Shown: positions 9,335 to 17,325 of the stretch, in pieces
Layout of the letters: every line of letters starts with the position of its first letter
Position numbering within the stretch: position 1 is the stretch's first letter
Assembly: GCA_963726615.1 (NCBI GenBank)
Contig: CAVSCX010000011.1
Span: 1 to 64,000, forward strand
Source of the DNA: CAWDZK01 sp963726615
Lineage (GTDB): Bacteria; Actinomycetota; Actinomycetes; JACCUZ01
DNA length: 64,000 bases
Direction of reading: 5' to 3'
Made by a program: the position numbers and the translations under genes
Notes under the pieces: model-generated
The model's database searches: none
What the model was told of the DNA's origin: nothing
The model's input: the letters and a program-made list of their open reading frames with translations, nothing else

Positions 9335-9523
9335 TCACCAGCCGCGGGACCGCCACTCGGGCAGGTGCGGACGCTCGGCGCCCAGCGTCGAGTCGTTGCC
9401 GTGCCCGGGGTAGAACCACGTGTCGTCCGGCAGCCGGTCGAACAGCTTCGCCTCGACGTCGGCCAGCAGCGAGGCGAACGCCTCCGGGTCCGTCGTGCGG
9501 CCGACGCCGCCGGGGAAGAGCGA
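9335..9523 (-). pseudogene. Displaced original 3' end of the MBL-fold hydrolase gene
   Basis: Read on the minus strand this stretch encodes an MBL hydrolase tail containing PDDTWFYPGHGNDSTLGAER and a TGA stop at 9335-9337. It has no start or metal-binding N-terminal part. It is a diverged homologue of the tail of the intact gene at 15501-16154. Its high GC matches the host, whereas the tail on the intact gene is lower in GC. This is the host 3' end pushed away by insertion of the element that starts at about 9515. Confidence 0.85.
9513..9523. repeat. attL core (serine-integrase crossover region)
   Basis: GGGAAGAGCGA here aligns with GGGAACAGCGA at 15679-15689, with one mismatch. Left of it lies host MBL coding DNA and right of it element DNA. 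The integrase gene starts 27 bp further on. The crossover dinucleotide lies in GGGAA or AGCGA. Confidence 0.65.
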
Positions 9524-9549
9524 AGGGACTATATGGGCAACATGTTGGC

Positions 9550-10986
9550 GTGACCGATCGGGTGGCGTTGTACGCCCGGATCAGCGAGGACGAGCTGGGC
9601 CTTGAAGCGGGCGTCTCTAGGCAGCTCGAGGACCTGCGCGAGTTGGCTCTCACACGCGGCTGGGACGTCGTCACGGAGCTGTCGGACAACGACATCTCAG
9701 CCACGAAGGCTGCGCCGCGGGAGGGCTATTCGACCCTTCTCGAATTTGCTGACGTCAGCAAGATCGACCGGATCGTGGTGTGGCACACGTCCCGGCTGTG
9801 GCGCAACCGCCGCGAACGCGCCGACGGCATCGAGCTGCTAGCGAAGCGCCGTGTGAGCGTCACAGCCGCGCGAGGGCCGGATTTGGATCTCTCCACGGCT
9901 TACGGGCGGGGGTTGGCTGGCCTTCTGGGTGAGTTCGACACGATGGAGAGCGAAGTCAAAAGCGAGCGAGTCGCCCGGGCGGCGCTAGAGCGGGCACAAC
10001 AGGGGATGGCCAACGGCGCGGTTGCGTACGGGTGGCGGCGCGAGAAGCGGGTGGATGAGATCGGCCGGGTCGTCGGTTTCGAGGACGTCGAAGACGAGGA
10101 GTCCGCGGTCGTCGTGCGCGAAATCGTCGATCGGCTGCTCGCCGGCGAGACACTCCGAGCGATCACTGTCGAGTTGAACGAGCGCGGCGTTCGCCCTCCA
10201 GGCTCGGCCGCCGGTTGGGGCAGGACCAGCGTCAAGAAGGTGGCCACGCGACCAGCAATGTGGCGCTGAGGATCTGGCATCGGGGACGGTCGGATGAGGC
10301 GCTGCTCGCCGCGGGATGGCCTCCTATCGTCGATCAGGAAAAGCACGATCTGGTATGCGCGCTGATGGCGGACCCAGCAAGGCGACGGGAGCGCCCAGCC
10401 TCTCGTCAACATTTGCTCACGTGGGGCGTCGGGGAGTGCGGCGTCTGTGGGGGCTACCTACGGGTGGCCCCAAAAGGCAACTCTCGTTGGGGCACGAAAC
10501 AGCGTTTGTACGTCTGCGACGCGCGAGGCTGTGTCGGGAGGCGTGAGGACCGGGTTGATGAGCCTGGTTCGAGCCGTAGTGGTCGAGCGACTGTCGCGAC
10601 CAGATGCAGTGAAACTGCTCACCGGCGACGACGTCGACCTGGCCCCGGTTTCCGAGAACGCCGCGGTCATCCGTGGCCGGCTTGACGATGCAGCTGATGC
10701 GTTCGCGGCAGGTTTGATCGACGCCATGCAATTGACGCGGATCACCGCACAGTTGCGTCCCGAACTCGCGAACGCGGAAGCGGAACTTCGGCAGGTTCGT
10801 ACGGCAGCAAGCTTGGAGCCAGTCGCCGAACTCCTTGGCGACCGCGTCGGGATTGTCTGGGACGCAATGACTCTGCAGAAACGACGTGCCGTTCTAGTCG
10901 TTCTAGCGGTCCGCTTTCGCATCCTGCCGCGCGCGAAGCGCGGCCCAGGCTTCGAGCCCGAGACGGTCGAGGTTCTGTGGAGCTAA
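9550..10986 (+). pseudogene. Large serine recombinase (integrase), two compensating frameshifts
   Basis: Starting at GTG 9550, the N-terminal resolvase domain reads VALYARISEDELGLEAGVSRQ (catalytic Ser 23 or so) and IVVWHTSRLWRNRRER. A recombinase domain follows (GWGRTSVKKVATRPA). As sequenced the frame ends at TGA 10267-10269. The expected continuation NVALRIWHRGRSDEALLAAG is one frame over, implying a missing base near 10257. It includes a zinc ribbon, CGVCGGYL then CDARGC. A second shift, one extra base near 10564, leads to LVRAVVVERLSRPDAV, a coiled-coil region and the TAA at 10984. The rebuilt protein is about 478 residues, normal for large serine integrases. Either a decayed gene or base-calling errors. 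Confidence 0.8.
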
Positions 10987-11032
10987 GCCTTCCAAGACGG
11001 GCGAGGCTGCCCAAGGGCGAACCCTGTCGGGG

Positions 11033-11284
11033 TCATGCAGCCTCCGGATAAACCTTGTCAGACGGTTCCTGCGTCGCCGCTCGCTGCACAGCAGCCGCGT
11101 GATCCGGCGCGTTGAACAGCCGCGCCAGGCGCTGGCCTTGTAGTTCAGTGAGTGGAGGCGCTGCGGCGACCCGTGCGCGAGCCCACGCGCCAATACGGGC
11201 CTGCTCATCTTCGACTACCACCGCCGCGGTGGCTGGCGAGTCGGAAGCGGCGCCGAAGCCCGAGCCACCGCGAACAGTTGTCAC
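11033..11284 (-). CDS. Small element-encoded protein, function unknown
   Basis: 83 residues from GTG 11284. The composition is ordinary for this genome and the sequence PPLTELQGQRLARLFNAP resembles the C-terminal tail seen in many short actinobacterial plasmid and phage proteins. No domain is recognised. A perfect 24-bp palindrome overlaps its start codon, so transcription is likely controlled there. It is convergent with the integrase gene, with a 46-bp gap. Confidence 0.4.
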   Translation of the reverse strand: MTTVRGGSGFGAASDSPATAAVVVEDEQARIGAWARARVAAAPPLTELQGQRLARLFNAPDHAAAVQRAATQEPSDKVYPEAA

Positions 11285-11301
11285 ATAGTCCTATGTGACA
11301 A
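11278..11301. promoter_or_regulatory. Perfect 24-bp palindrome, probable operator
   Basis: Arms TTGTCACATAG and CTATGTGACAA with a 2-nt centre TC. It overlaps the GTG start of the small minus-strand gene (11284). The spacing suits a homodimeric helix-turn-helix repressor. A second, looser inverted pair (GTGACAAAT at 11295-11303, ATTTGTCAC at 11346-11354) shares its TGTCAC half-site. Confidence 0.6.
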
Positions 11302-11370
11302 ATACCTGTGCGAGACGAGGGGTCCCGCCAAAGAATCTTGAACAAATTTGTCACCGGCTCCCCGGCAAGC

Positions 11371-11421
11371 CGCTTGCCGCCGACACGCATCCGCTTGCCG
11401 GCAGCCAGGGGCGCGCTTGCC
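11371..11421 (+). repeat. Three CGCTTGCC direct repeats at 21-22 bp spacing
   Basis: CGCTTGCC occurs at 11371, 11392 and 11414. The spacing of about two helical turns puts all copies on one face of the DNA. They lie in the element's 220-bp non-coding stretch between the small gene and fic. They may be protein-binding iterons, but no Rep gene is present. Confidence 0.4.
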
Positions 11422-11505
11422 AGCCCACGCGAAGCCAGCGATCGACAGCGATGGGCGATGGATCGCGGCCGGCGGCCGGGCGATAGGCGGCCAACGGGCA
11501 GCAGG

Positions 11506-12768
11506 TCAGGTGGCGGCTGTCGGGCGGGCTGGCACCGGGCGAGCAGGTGGGGACGCCTGGGTGTCAGCGTCAGGGCTGGCCAGGACGCGTTCGAACCCGG
11601 TGAACGCCTCGAAGAGCCCGACTGCCTCGAAGGCTCGGTTGCGCCGACCAAGAGTGACTTGCCGCACGACGCCGGCAGCCTCTAGCCGTTCGATGGCTGC
11701 GGCCGTCTTGGAGTAGGCGCGGCCGAGGTGCGCGGCCGCCGTGTTCACGCTGAACACCGGAAGGGCGGGCAGTGCAGCGACCAATAAATCCACGGTCGAA
11801 TTCGCACGGACCCGGCCGAGGCGGCTACGGCTTGCGGCTTCGAGGGCGGCCAAGTCGGCGGAGAACTGGTCTGCATCCCGACAGGCCCGGCCGGTCGAGG
11901 CCAGGAACAGCTCGAGCCATGCCAGGTGTCCCTGTCCCGCGAGGCCCTCGACCCGGGTCCCGTCGAGGGCGTTGATGTATTCGCCGGCGCGAGTTGCGAG
12001 GACGAGGCTTACGGGAGGCACGACGCGGGTTGCCACACCTCGGCGGCGCAGAACGAGCTGGATGAGGGCACGCCCGGCTCTGCCGTTGCCATCGGCAAAT
12101 GGGTGGATGGTCTCGAATTGAGCATGCGCGACCGCTGCCTGCAGGAGCGCCGGGTGAGCATCGCCGGAGAGATACGTGGTCAGGTCGGCGAGCAGGTCTG
12201 GCACGTCCTCGGCCGGAGGAGGGACGAACGCAGCCGAGCACGGGTTGGCCCCTCCGATCCAGTTCTGCTCTGTGCGGACCACGCCGGCCCACGCTTCTTC
12301 GCGGGTGCCGGTCAGCAACGCGGTGTGAACGGCGAGGAGGTCGTCTGAAGTGACGGGCCGAGCCGGGTCTGCGGCCAGGTCGAGCGCAGCGTCGAGCGCG
12401 CGGATGTTGCCGAGGACTGCGCGGGCGACCGCATCAGTGACCGCGACCCCGTCGCGCTCCTCGGCCTCGCTGCGGGCGAGGCGACGGACGTTGAGCACAA
12501 GGCCCTCGATGTTCGAGCTGGCGACCGCTTCTGCTCGCAGGAGGAATCGAGCGAGGGGTTCCAGGTTGGCAAGCCCGGCGTGGAAGGTGTTCAGTTGCCG
12601 AACCGTCTGTTCGACGTCCACGAGGTCTGCGGCGACCGAGGCCGGCAGCTGCAGGTCCATGCCGACCAGGAGGTCGGGGACGTAGGATCGGTACTGGCAT
12701 GAGGCACGCTCCGCTCGGGTAACCCCGGCCGGGTTGCCAGGCCAGGTTTGCTCGACGAATCGGCCCAT
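11506..12768 (-). CDS. Fic domain protein with N-terminal inhibitory motif and C-terminal winged helix
   Basis: 420 residues. The Fic signature HPFADGNGRAGR is at about residue 215, complete with catalytic His and the Asp/Asn/Gly/Arg that hold ATP and Mg; such proteins transfer AMP to a target hydroxyl. SSNIEG at about residue 84 is the inhibitory (S/T)xxxE(G/N) motif, so it should be self-restrained (class II). Residues ~325-390 look like a winged helix (VFSVNTAAAHLGRAYSKTAAAIERLEAAG). ATG 12768 follows AGGAGG with 7-nt spacing. Target unknown. It is cargo of the integrated element. Confidence 0.85.
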   Translation of the reverse strand: MGRFVEQTWPGNPAGVTRAERASCQYRSYVPDLLVGMDLQLPASVAADLVDVEQTVRQLNTFHAGLANLEPLARFLLRAEAVASSNIEGLVLNVRRLARSEAEERDGVAVTDAVARAVLGNIRALDAALDLAADPARPVTSDDLLAVHTALLTGTREEAWAGVVRTEQNWIGGANPCSAAFVPPPAEDVPDLLADLTTYLSGDAHPALLQAAVAHAQFETIHPFADGNGRAGRALIQLVLRRRGVATRVVPPVSLVLATRAGEYINALDGTRVEGLAGQGHLAWLELFLASTGRACRDADQFSADLAALEAASRSRLGRVRANSTVDLLVAALPALPVFSVNTAAAHLGRAYSKTAAAIERLEAAGVVRQVTLGRRNRAFEAVGLFEAFTGFERVLASPDADTQASPPARPVPARPTAAT

Positions 12769-12779
12769 ACAAAGCCTCC

Positions 12780-12977
12780 TTATTCCCGGTTAGAGACTAA
12801 CAGGTAATAAGATTGCCCCATGTTGCCGGTTGCGGCGGCCCCGTTGCTGAAGCCGGTACTTCCGGTAACCCCCGTCAACGCGCGCGCCGACGGGGTTGAC
12901 GCGACAGCGCGCTCGGCGCGTCGTGACCTCTTCTGCGTCGACCAGATCATGTTGTTGATCTTCGTGTTGCTGCTCAT
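12780..12977 (-). CDS. Possible small ORF directly upstream of fic
   Basis: A 65-codon frame whose TAA at 12780 lies 11 bp before the fic ATG, as in a coupled operon. The product is basic and Ser/Asn/Gly-rich with no recognised domain, and the ribosome site (AGAAAG) is weak. The frame extends to an ATG at 13097 if a longer start is used. It could be an accessory to fic or chance. Confidence 0.2.
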   Translation of the reverse strand: MSSNTKINNMIWSTQKRSRRAERAVASTPSARALTGVTGSTGFSNGAAATGNMGQSYYLLVSNRE

Positions 12978-13394
12978 GCGCTTTCTGTTGTTGTAGTCGC
13001 TCGTGCTGCCAGCGAAATCTCGGGCGAGGCCGGCGCGCATCAGCGATACAAGCGTGTGCGTCCGATTCGGGCTTGACCTGTTGCAAACCGCTGACAACGA
13101 CCGTTGTCACCGAAGGTGCCAGAAGAGTGGAGTCACTGTAGTTGATCTTCGGGGTCTGACGAACGGTCGACATCGGGGGGACGAGTGGCGGCGTCGGACT
13201 GTCGGCCTCCGACGGCAGGAGACTGGGTTCCGAGGATGCGACGCGCGAGCCATACCGTGGTGATCTTGAGCGGAGGCTCGGTTCGCGATCACACCTCGAC
13301 GGCCGCAACAAGGCCGCGCGGTGGCCGCGAAAGTGCGAGTACCGTCGCTGATGGCTCGACGCCGCTGCGATGAGTACTGGCACACTTCGGACTT
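12978..13394. other. Low-GC intergenic stretch with an 18-bp palindrome
   Basis: Divergent region between fic and the 405-residue gene. A perfect palindrome lies at 13092-13109 (TGACAACG, centre AC, CGTTGTCA). Local GC falls to around 50-60%, well below the chromosome. Short frames here show no convincing coding signal. It should contain the promoters of both flanking genes. Confidence 0.45.
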
Positions 13395-14612
13395 ATGGCT
13401 CGATTGATTGGTGTCCTCGAAGAGAGCCTGAGCACCGACTTCGCGCTTCTTGCCGTGGGGCAGTCCGGCGCAGCCGGGGATGGGCCGTCGACGACCACGT
13501 ATGCGGCCTCCGGCCCTGGTGCCATCGTCATGGTGTGTGGAACCAAGTACGCCGAGCTCGAGGTCCGAGTGGAGCGCTGGGACGCCGAGCCGCAGGTGCC
13601 CGGTCACGGGTGGGAGGACTGCGACGAGCTGCCTTTCGAGCCAGTTTCGGATGGCGGCCCGCTCCAGGTCTGGGCCTTCGATCCACCGGGGGACGAAGCC
13701 GGGCTATCCGTCGAGGGTCTTGGCCGCGCCCGCGTGCAGGTGCTCGCGGCCGGTAGGCATCGCTACGGCTACTCCGACTCGGCGGAGGGACTGCCACCCG
13801 AGCGGTGGCTGGTCCGGATCTGGCCGGACGGCGAGCACCGCGACGCCATGTCGGGGTCCCCGCGGCGCATCGCGGGACCGCTGCCGCACACCAACCGCCG
13901 GACCGCCTGGATAGAGGCACACCACGGATGGCGACGCACCGGTTGGTCGTCGTACCTGCTGGGGATTCAGGCATGTCAGATCATCGAACGGGCCTTGGTC
14001 ATCGCCGGTGGTCCATGCGATCCCGACGACCTTGTGACGAACTTTGGTCCGTGGGGGGTCCAGCGGGAACGAGCCGGGGCTTACACATGGGACTCGCCCG
14101 TGCTCGGACACGGTTGGGCGATCCCAGCTGAGGTAGTCCGCCCCGACGCGCTGGTCAAGCTTCGAGCCATGGCCGCTGCAACGGGAATGCCCTCGATCGA
14201 CACCTTCCGCGACGCGCTGGAGTTTCTCGAGCGGTTGGGGCTAATCGGACGACAACACGGGGTGAACGGCGGCCACCTGGTGCTCAATCCAGCACCCCGC
14301 CCTGTGTGGGAGGTGCTCGAACTGTCACCGGCGTCGGAACGTGGACTGCGTACGCAGGGCCTGTGGTCGGACTACCAGTACCTGGAAAACGATCTAGAGC
14401 ACCTTCTCCGATGGGCACCCAACCAACGTCTCGTGACGACCCCGGAGAGGATCGCGGTCCGTCTCTCAGTCGGCGTCGACGACATCCTCGGTGGACTCCA
14501 ACTCCTCGACATCCTCGACCGCGTCAGCGTGCATCCCAAGGCCGATGCGCGCACCAGAATGGGGACGGTGACCATCTGGAACAAGCGCGCGGACGTTGCA
14601 CATCGTGTCTAA
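13395..14612 (+). CDS. Unknown protein with C-terminal winged-helix-like region
   Basis: 405 residues from ATG 13395. The N-terminal ~130 residues form a compact beta-rich domain (SGPGAIVMVCGTKYAELEVRVERW). The middle has HHGWRRTGWSSYLLGIQ and NFGPWGVQRERAGAYTWDSPVLGHGWAIP. The last ~90 residues look like a helix-turn-helix (TTPERIAVRLSVGVDDILGG) and recall the tail of actinobacterial DUF6042 proteins from memory. A DNA-binding or defence-related role is conceivable, but no function is assigned. Confidence 0.55.
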   Translation: MARLIGVLEESLSTDFALLAVGQSGAAGDGPSTTTYAASGPGAIVMVCGTKYAELEVRVERWDAEPQVPGHGWEDCDELPFEPVSDGGPLQVWAFDPPGDEAGLSVEGLGRARVQVLAAGRHRYGYSDSAEGLPPERWLVRIWPDGEHRDAMSGSPRRIAGPLPHTNRRTAWIEAHHGWRRTGWSSYLLGIQACQIIERALVIAGGPCDPDDLVTNFGPWGVQRERAGAYTWDSPVLGHGWAIPAEVVRPDALVKLRAMAAATGMPSIDTFRDALEFLERLGLIGRQHGVNGGHLVLNPAPRPVWEVLELSPASERGLRTQGLWSDYQYLENDLEHLLRWAPNQRLVTTPERIAVRLSVGVDDILGGLQLLDILDRVSVHPKADARTRMGTVTIWNKRADVAHRV

Positions 14613-14713
14613 GACCGCGAATGACTGGCGCGCGGTGGCGAACGTGGTCGACGCGCCGAACGAGGCCCAGTGCGGAGGGCTGTTCTGTCTCTCCCTCGTG
14701 ACACTCTTCTCGA

Positions 14714-15500
14714 GTGGAGCAGCCGCCGAAGAAGAGCACCGCCCGTGAGGTCACCGAGCACGTAGTCGAGGGCGCGGCCGGGATGGTCCCGGTTATCGGG
14801 AGCCCGATCGCTGTCGCCTTCGCCGTCGCGATGGGGTGGACGTACAACCGGCGCATGACGGCGTGGCTCGACGACCTTGCCGAGGCCATAACCGAGCCTC
14901 CAGGAGCGCACCGACGGCATGTCGTTCGACAAGCTCGCCGAGGACGAGGGCTTCGTCGACGCCGTTATCGCGGCGACGCGCGCCGCGCAGGCGACGTCGT
15001 CGGCGGAAAAGCTCGAGGCGCTGCGGAATGGAGTCCTCAACACCCTGGGCCCCGACGCCCCGTCCCTCGACGAGCAGGCCCGTTTCTTCCGGCTCATCGA
15101 GCAGTTCACCCCGACTCACCTGCGGCTACTCGCTTTCCTGGACGACCCTGGCGCGGCATTCGATGCCGCTGGCATCCTGCGCCCCAACCTGTCCATGGGA
15201 GGCCGGTCGCACCTGATCGCTCAGATGCCCGACCTCGTCGGGCCCGCCGGTTGGATCGACCTGATCTCTCGTGACCTCGACAACGCGTCGCTCACCAACC
15301 ACGGCGGCCTCAACGTCACTATGACCGGCCAGGGCCTTTGGGAGCGCGCGACGAGCGCCCTGGGGGCGCGGTGCGGCTCAGTGAAAACCCGCGATGCCCT
15401 AAGCCGAAACCCCATCGGCACGCGCATCGACCAGGCGCTTTCCGACCTCGCCGACCAACTTGATGCCGCGGCGCTCCTGGCCCCCTCGTTGGGACGATTA
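14714..15500 (+). pseudogene. Frameshifted unknown protein with one membrane helix
   Basis: From ATG 14714 the frame encodes EQPPKKSTAREVTEHVVEG then a hydrophobic segment (GMVPVIGSPIAVAFAVAMGW). Near 14896 the frame must shift by one extra C: the upstream ...WLDDLAEAITE joins smoothly to QERTDGMSFDKLAEDEGFVD in the next frame. The downstream part is helical and well conserved in style (SLDEQARFFRLIEQFTPTHL, ASLTNHGGLNVTMTGQGLW). No in-frame stop occurs before the att site, so the original 3' end is also altered or lost. End coordinate is arbitrary. Confidence 0.5.
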
Positions 15501-16154
15501 TTACCAGCCGCGAGCCCGCCACTCGGAGAGAGCCGGACGCTCGGCGCCCAACGTCGAGTCGTTTCCGTGCCCGGGATAGAACCACGTGTCGTCGGGCAGC
15601 TTGCCGAATATCTTCTCTTCCAGGTCGTTCATCAGGCTCGTGAAGTCCTCAGCACCTGTTGTCCGGCCAGGCCCGCCCGGGAACAGCGAGTCGCCGGTGA
15701 ACACGTGCGGGGGCCCGTCGGGGTCGTGGTGCACCAGCGCGACCGAGCCGGGCGTGTGACCGACGAGTCCGACCACCTCGAGCCGGACGTCGCCCACCTG
15801 CACCTCGCCGCCGTCGTCGACGAGCACGTCGGTCGGGACGGGGACGGCCCCGGCGTCGGCCCGGCCCGCGACGGTGCGGGCCCCGGTGGCCGTGGTCACC
15901 GCGGCCAGCGCCTGCCAGTGGTCCTGGTGCCGGTGGGTCGTCACCACCTGCGCGAGACCGCCGTCGCCGAGCAGGGCCAGCAGAGTGCCGGCGTCGTCGG
16001 CGGCGTCCACCAGCAGTCGCTCACCCGTCGCCCGGCAGGTCAGCAGGTAGGCGTTGTTGTCCATCGGGCCGACCGAGACCTTCGCGATGGTCAGCGTCGA
16101 GAGCTCGCGCACGTCGGCCGGCCCGCCGCGCGTCACCCGACCGGAGTAAGCCAC
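15501..16154 (-). CDS. MBL-fold metallohydrolase, 3' end replaced by the integrated element
   Basis: 217 residues from GTG 16154. Metal site motifs are THRHQDHWQ at about residue 74, GHTPGS, FTGDSLF and FYPGHG, as in glyoxalase II-like hydrolases; the substrate is unknown. In actinomycetes such a gene commonly sits near the isomerase-like gene and uvrA, as here. Roughly the last 59 codons (left of about 15685) are element-derived: lower in GC, ending in TAA, and homologous to the displaced host tail at 9335-9523. The joined gene looks fully functional. Confidence 0.85.
   Translation of the reverse strand: MAYSGRVTRGGPADVRELSTLTIAKVSVGPMDNNAYLLTCRATGERLLVDAADDAGTLLALLGDGGLAQVVTTHRHQDHWQALAAVTTATGARTVAGRADAGAVPVPTDVLVDDGGEVQVGDVRLEVVGLVGHTPGSVALVHHDPDGPPHVFTGDSLFPGGPGRTTGAEDFTSLMNDLEEKIFGKLPDDTWFYPGHGNDSTLGAERPALSEWRARGW
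15679..15689. repeat. attR core
   Basis: GGGAACAGCGA, the partner of the core at 9513-9523. Element DNA lies to the left and host MBL coding DNA to the right. The core is inside the MBL coding sequence, in the codons just after GDSLFPGG. Confidence 0.65.
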
Positions 16155-16251
16155 CCTGTGCCTCCCTGTGCCCGTTCGGTGGATCCGCCGGGCGCACCCG
16201 GAAGGCTACGGTCCCTCCAGGGGGTTTCGTGCGCGACGCTGGGGGCGGCAG

Positions 16252-16542
16252 GTGACGTCGGAAGACGGTGGGGGTGACGGGAGCGACGGCTTCCTGCGCG
16301 ACATGGCGGCCCAGTCCGCCCGCGCGCACGACTTCGACCGCCGCATCCGCTGGTCCCGCCTCAGCAGGGCGCTGCGGGTGCCCTACGTCGCGGACCCTGC
16401 TGCCGACCCCGCCGCCGGGACAGACGCCGAGACGGGCGTCGAGACGGGCGTCGTGCTCCCCGAGGGGCCCGTGGTCGACCTGAGAGCGGTCGAGCCGGCT
16501 ACCGCCACCGAGGCGCCGGTGGTACCTCGCCAGCGTCGCTGA
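16252..16542 (+). CDS. Small hypothetical protein
   Basis: 96 residues from GTG 16252 behind a G-rich ribosome site. The N-terminal half is charged and helical (GFLRDMAAQSARAHDFDRRIRWSRLSRAL) and the C-terminal half is acidic and low in complexity. No domain is recognised. Its 3' end overlaps the convergent isomerase-like gene by 44 bp. It could be real or a chance frame. Confidence 0.4.
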   Translation: MTSEDGGGDGSDGFLRDMAAQSARAHDFDRRIRWSRLSRALRVPYVADPAADPAAGTDAETGVETGVVLPEGPVVDLRAVEPATATEAPVVPRQRR

Positions 16543-17227
16543 GGCGCAGCCCCCGTCCGGTCGACCGCCCCGTCAGCCAGGCCGCCAGGTCCGTCGTCGA
16601 GCCGGACAGCTCCGGGCCGGTCGCGGCGACCTCCCACCGCGCGTCCCGGTCCACCGCCACCAGGGTCCCGACCGGGCACTCCCGCGCGTCGCGGAAGAAC
16701 CCGGCCAGCTGGTCCAGGGTGCGGGCCGCGAACGCCGGGTCCCAGTCGTCCGGCGCGTAGCCCGCGTCGAGGTCGACGTGGTGGATCTCGACCTCCCGGG
16801 TCCGCAGCATCGGCAGCTCCCAGCCGTACGCCGAGGCGCCGGAGCGCATCGCCACCTCCCGCTCCCGTGCCTCGGCCGGGAACTCGGCGTACGCCGCGAG
16901 CAGGCGCTCCGCGGACTCGGCGACGTCGAGGCGCAGGTCGCCGATGTGCCGGCCGGCACCCTTCTCGATCGCGGCGTCGCGGGCCCCGTCCCCGCCGGGG
17001 TACATCGGACGGTCCTCGCCGGTGACGGCGGCCAGGACGAGGTTGACGAACCCGTCGGCGTTGCGGGCCAGGTGGGTCAGCACGTGGCCCCGGGTCCACC
17101 CGGGGAGCAGCGACGGCTCCCGGCAGCCCTGCTCGGAGAGCGTGTCGACGCTGGTCAGGAGCCTGTCGGTGGCCGCGGCCATCTCGTCCAGCGCCGCCTG
17201 CAGGTCGCGTTCGTCCGCACCGGTCAT
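16499..17227 (-). CDS. Mycothiol-dependent maleylpyruvate isomerase family protein
   Basis: 242 residues with the DinB-like four-helix fold of the MDMPI N-terminal domain. GWTRGHVLTHLARNADG at about residue 43 carries a metal-binding His, and EIHHVDLDAGY near residue 150 the others. The C-terminal part has WLTGRSTGRGL. Family members use mycothiol, the actinobacterial thiol, but the substrate here is unknown. The gene neighbours uvrA divergently in many actinomycetes. Confidence 0.75.
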   Translation of the reverse strand: MTGADERDLQAALDEMAAATDRLLTSVDTLSEQGCREPSLLPGWTRGHVLTHLARNADGFVNLVLAAVTGEDRPMYPGGDGARDAAIEKGAGRHIGDLRLDVAESAERLLAAYAEFPAEAREREVAMRSGASAYGWELPMLRTREVEIHHVDLDAGYAPDDWDPAFAARTLDQLAGFFRDARECPVGTLVAVDRDARWEVAATGPELSGSTTDLAAWLTGRSTGRGLRLSDAGEVPPAPRWR

Positions 17228-17325
17228 CCTCCGACGTTATCTGTCCGACCCGCCGCTTAGCATGGGCGCGCGAGGTCAGGGCCTCGCCGACCCCGCCCGA
17301 CCGCCGCCGGCCGAGAAGGATCTCC

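Larger units (their letters stand above)
9513..15689. mobile_element. Integrative element inserted in an MBL-hydrolase gene
   Basis: About 6.2 kb bounded by near-identical 11-bp cores. The left end carries a serine recombinase. The interior has visibly lower GC and more AT-rich codons than the flanks. The right end supplies a substitute 3' coding segment of about 180 bp for the interrupted host gene. Contents in order: integrase (frameshifted), small minus-strand gene, operator-like palindrome, fic gene, two unknown plus-strand genes. No replication, packaging or conjugation genes are seen, so it is a small genomic island or satellite-like element rather than an intact prophage or ICE. Confidence 0.8.

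Noticed and set aside
9272..9540. Plus-strand small ORF at 9365-9553
   Set aside because: It is the antisense of the displaced MBL 3' end; sequence homology explains the region.
11371..11421. CGCTTGCC repeats as a plasmid replication origin
   Set aside because: No Rep gene and no DnaA boxes seen; the element is clearly integrated with att sites. Kept only as iteron-like repeats.
13107..13607. Minus-strand ORF across the fic/405-residue gene divergent region
   Set aside because: Overlaps the start of the convincing plus-strand gene, His/Arg-rich random-like composition, no ribosome site.
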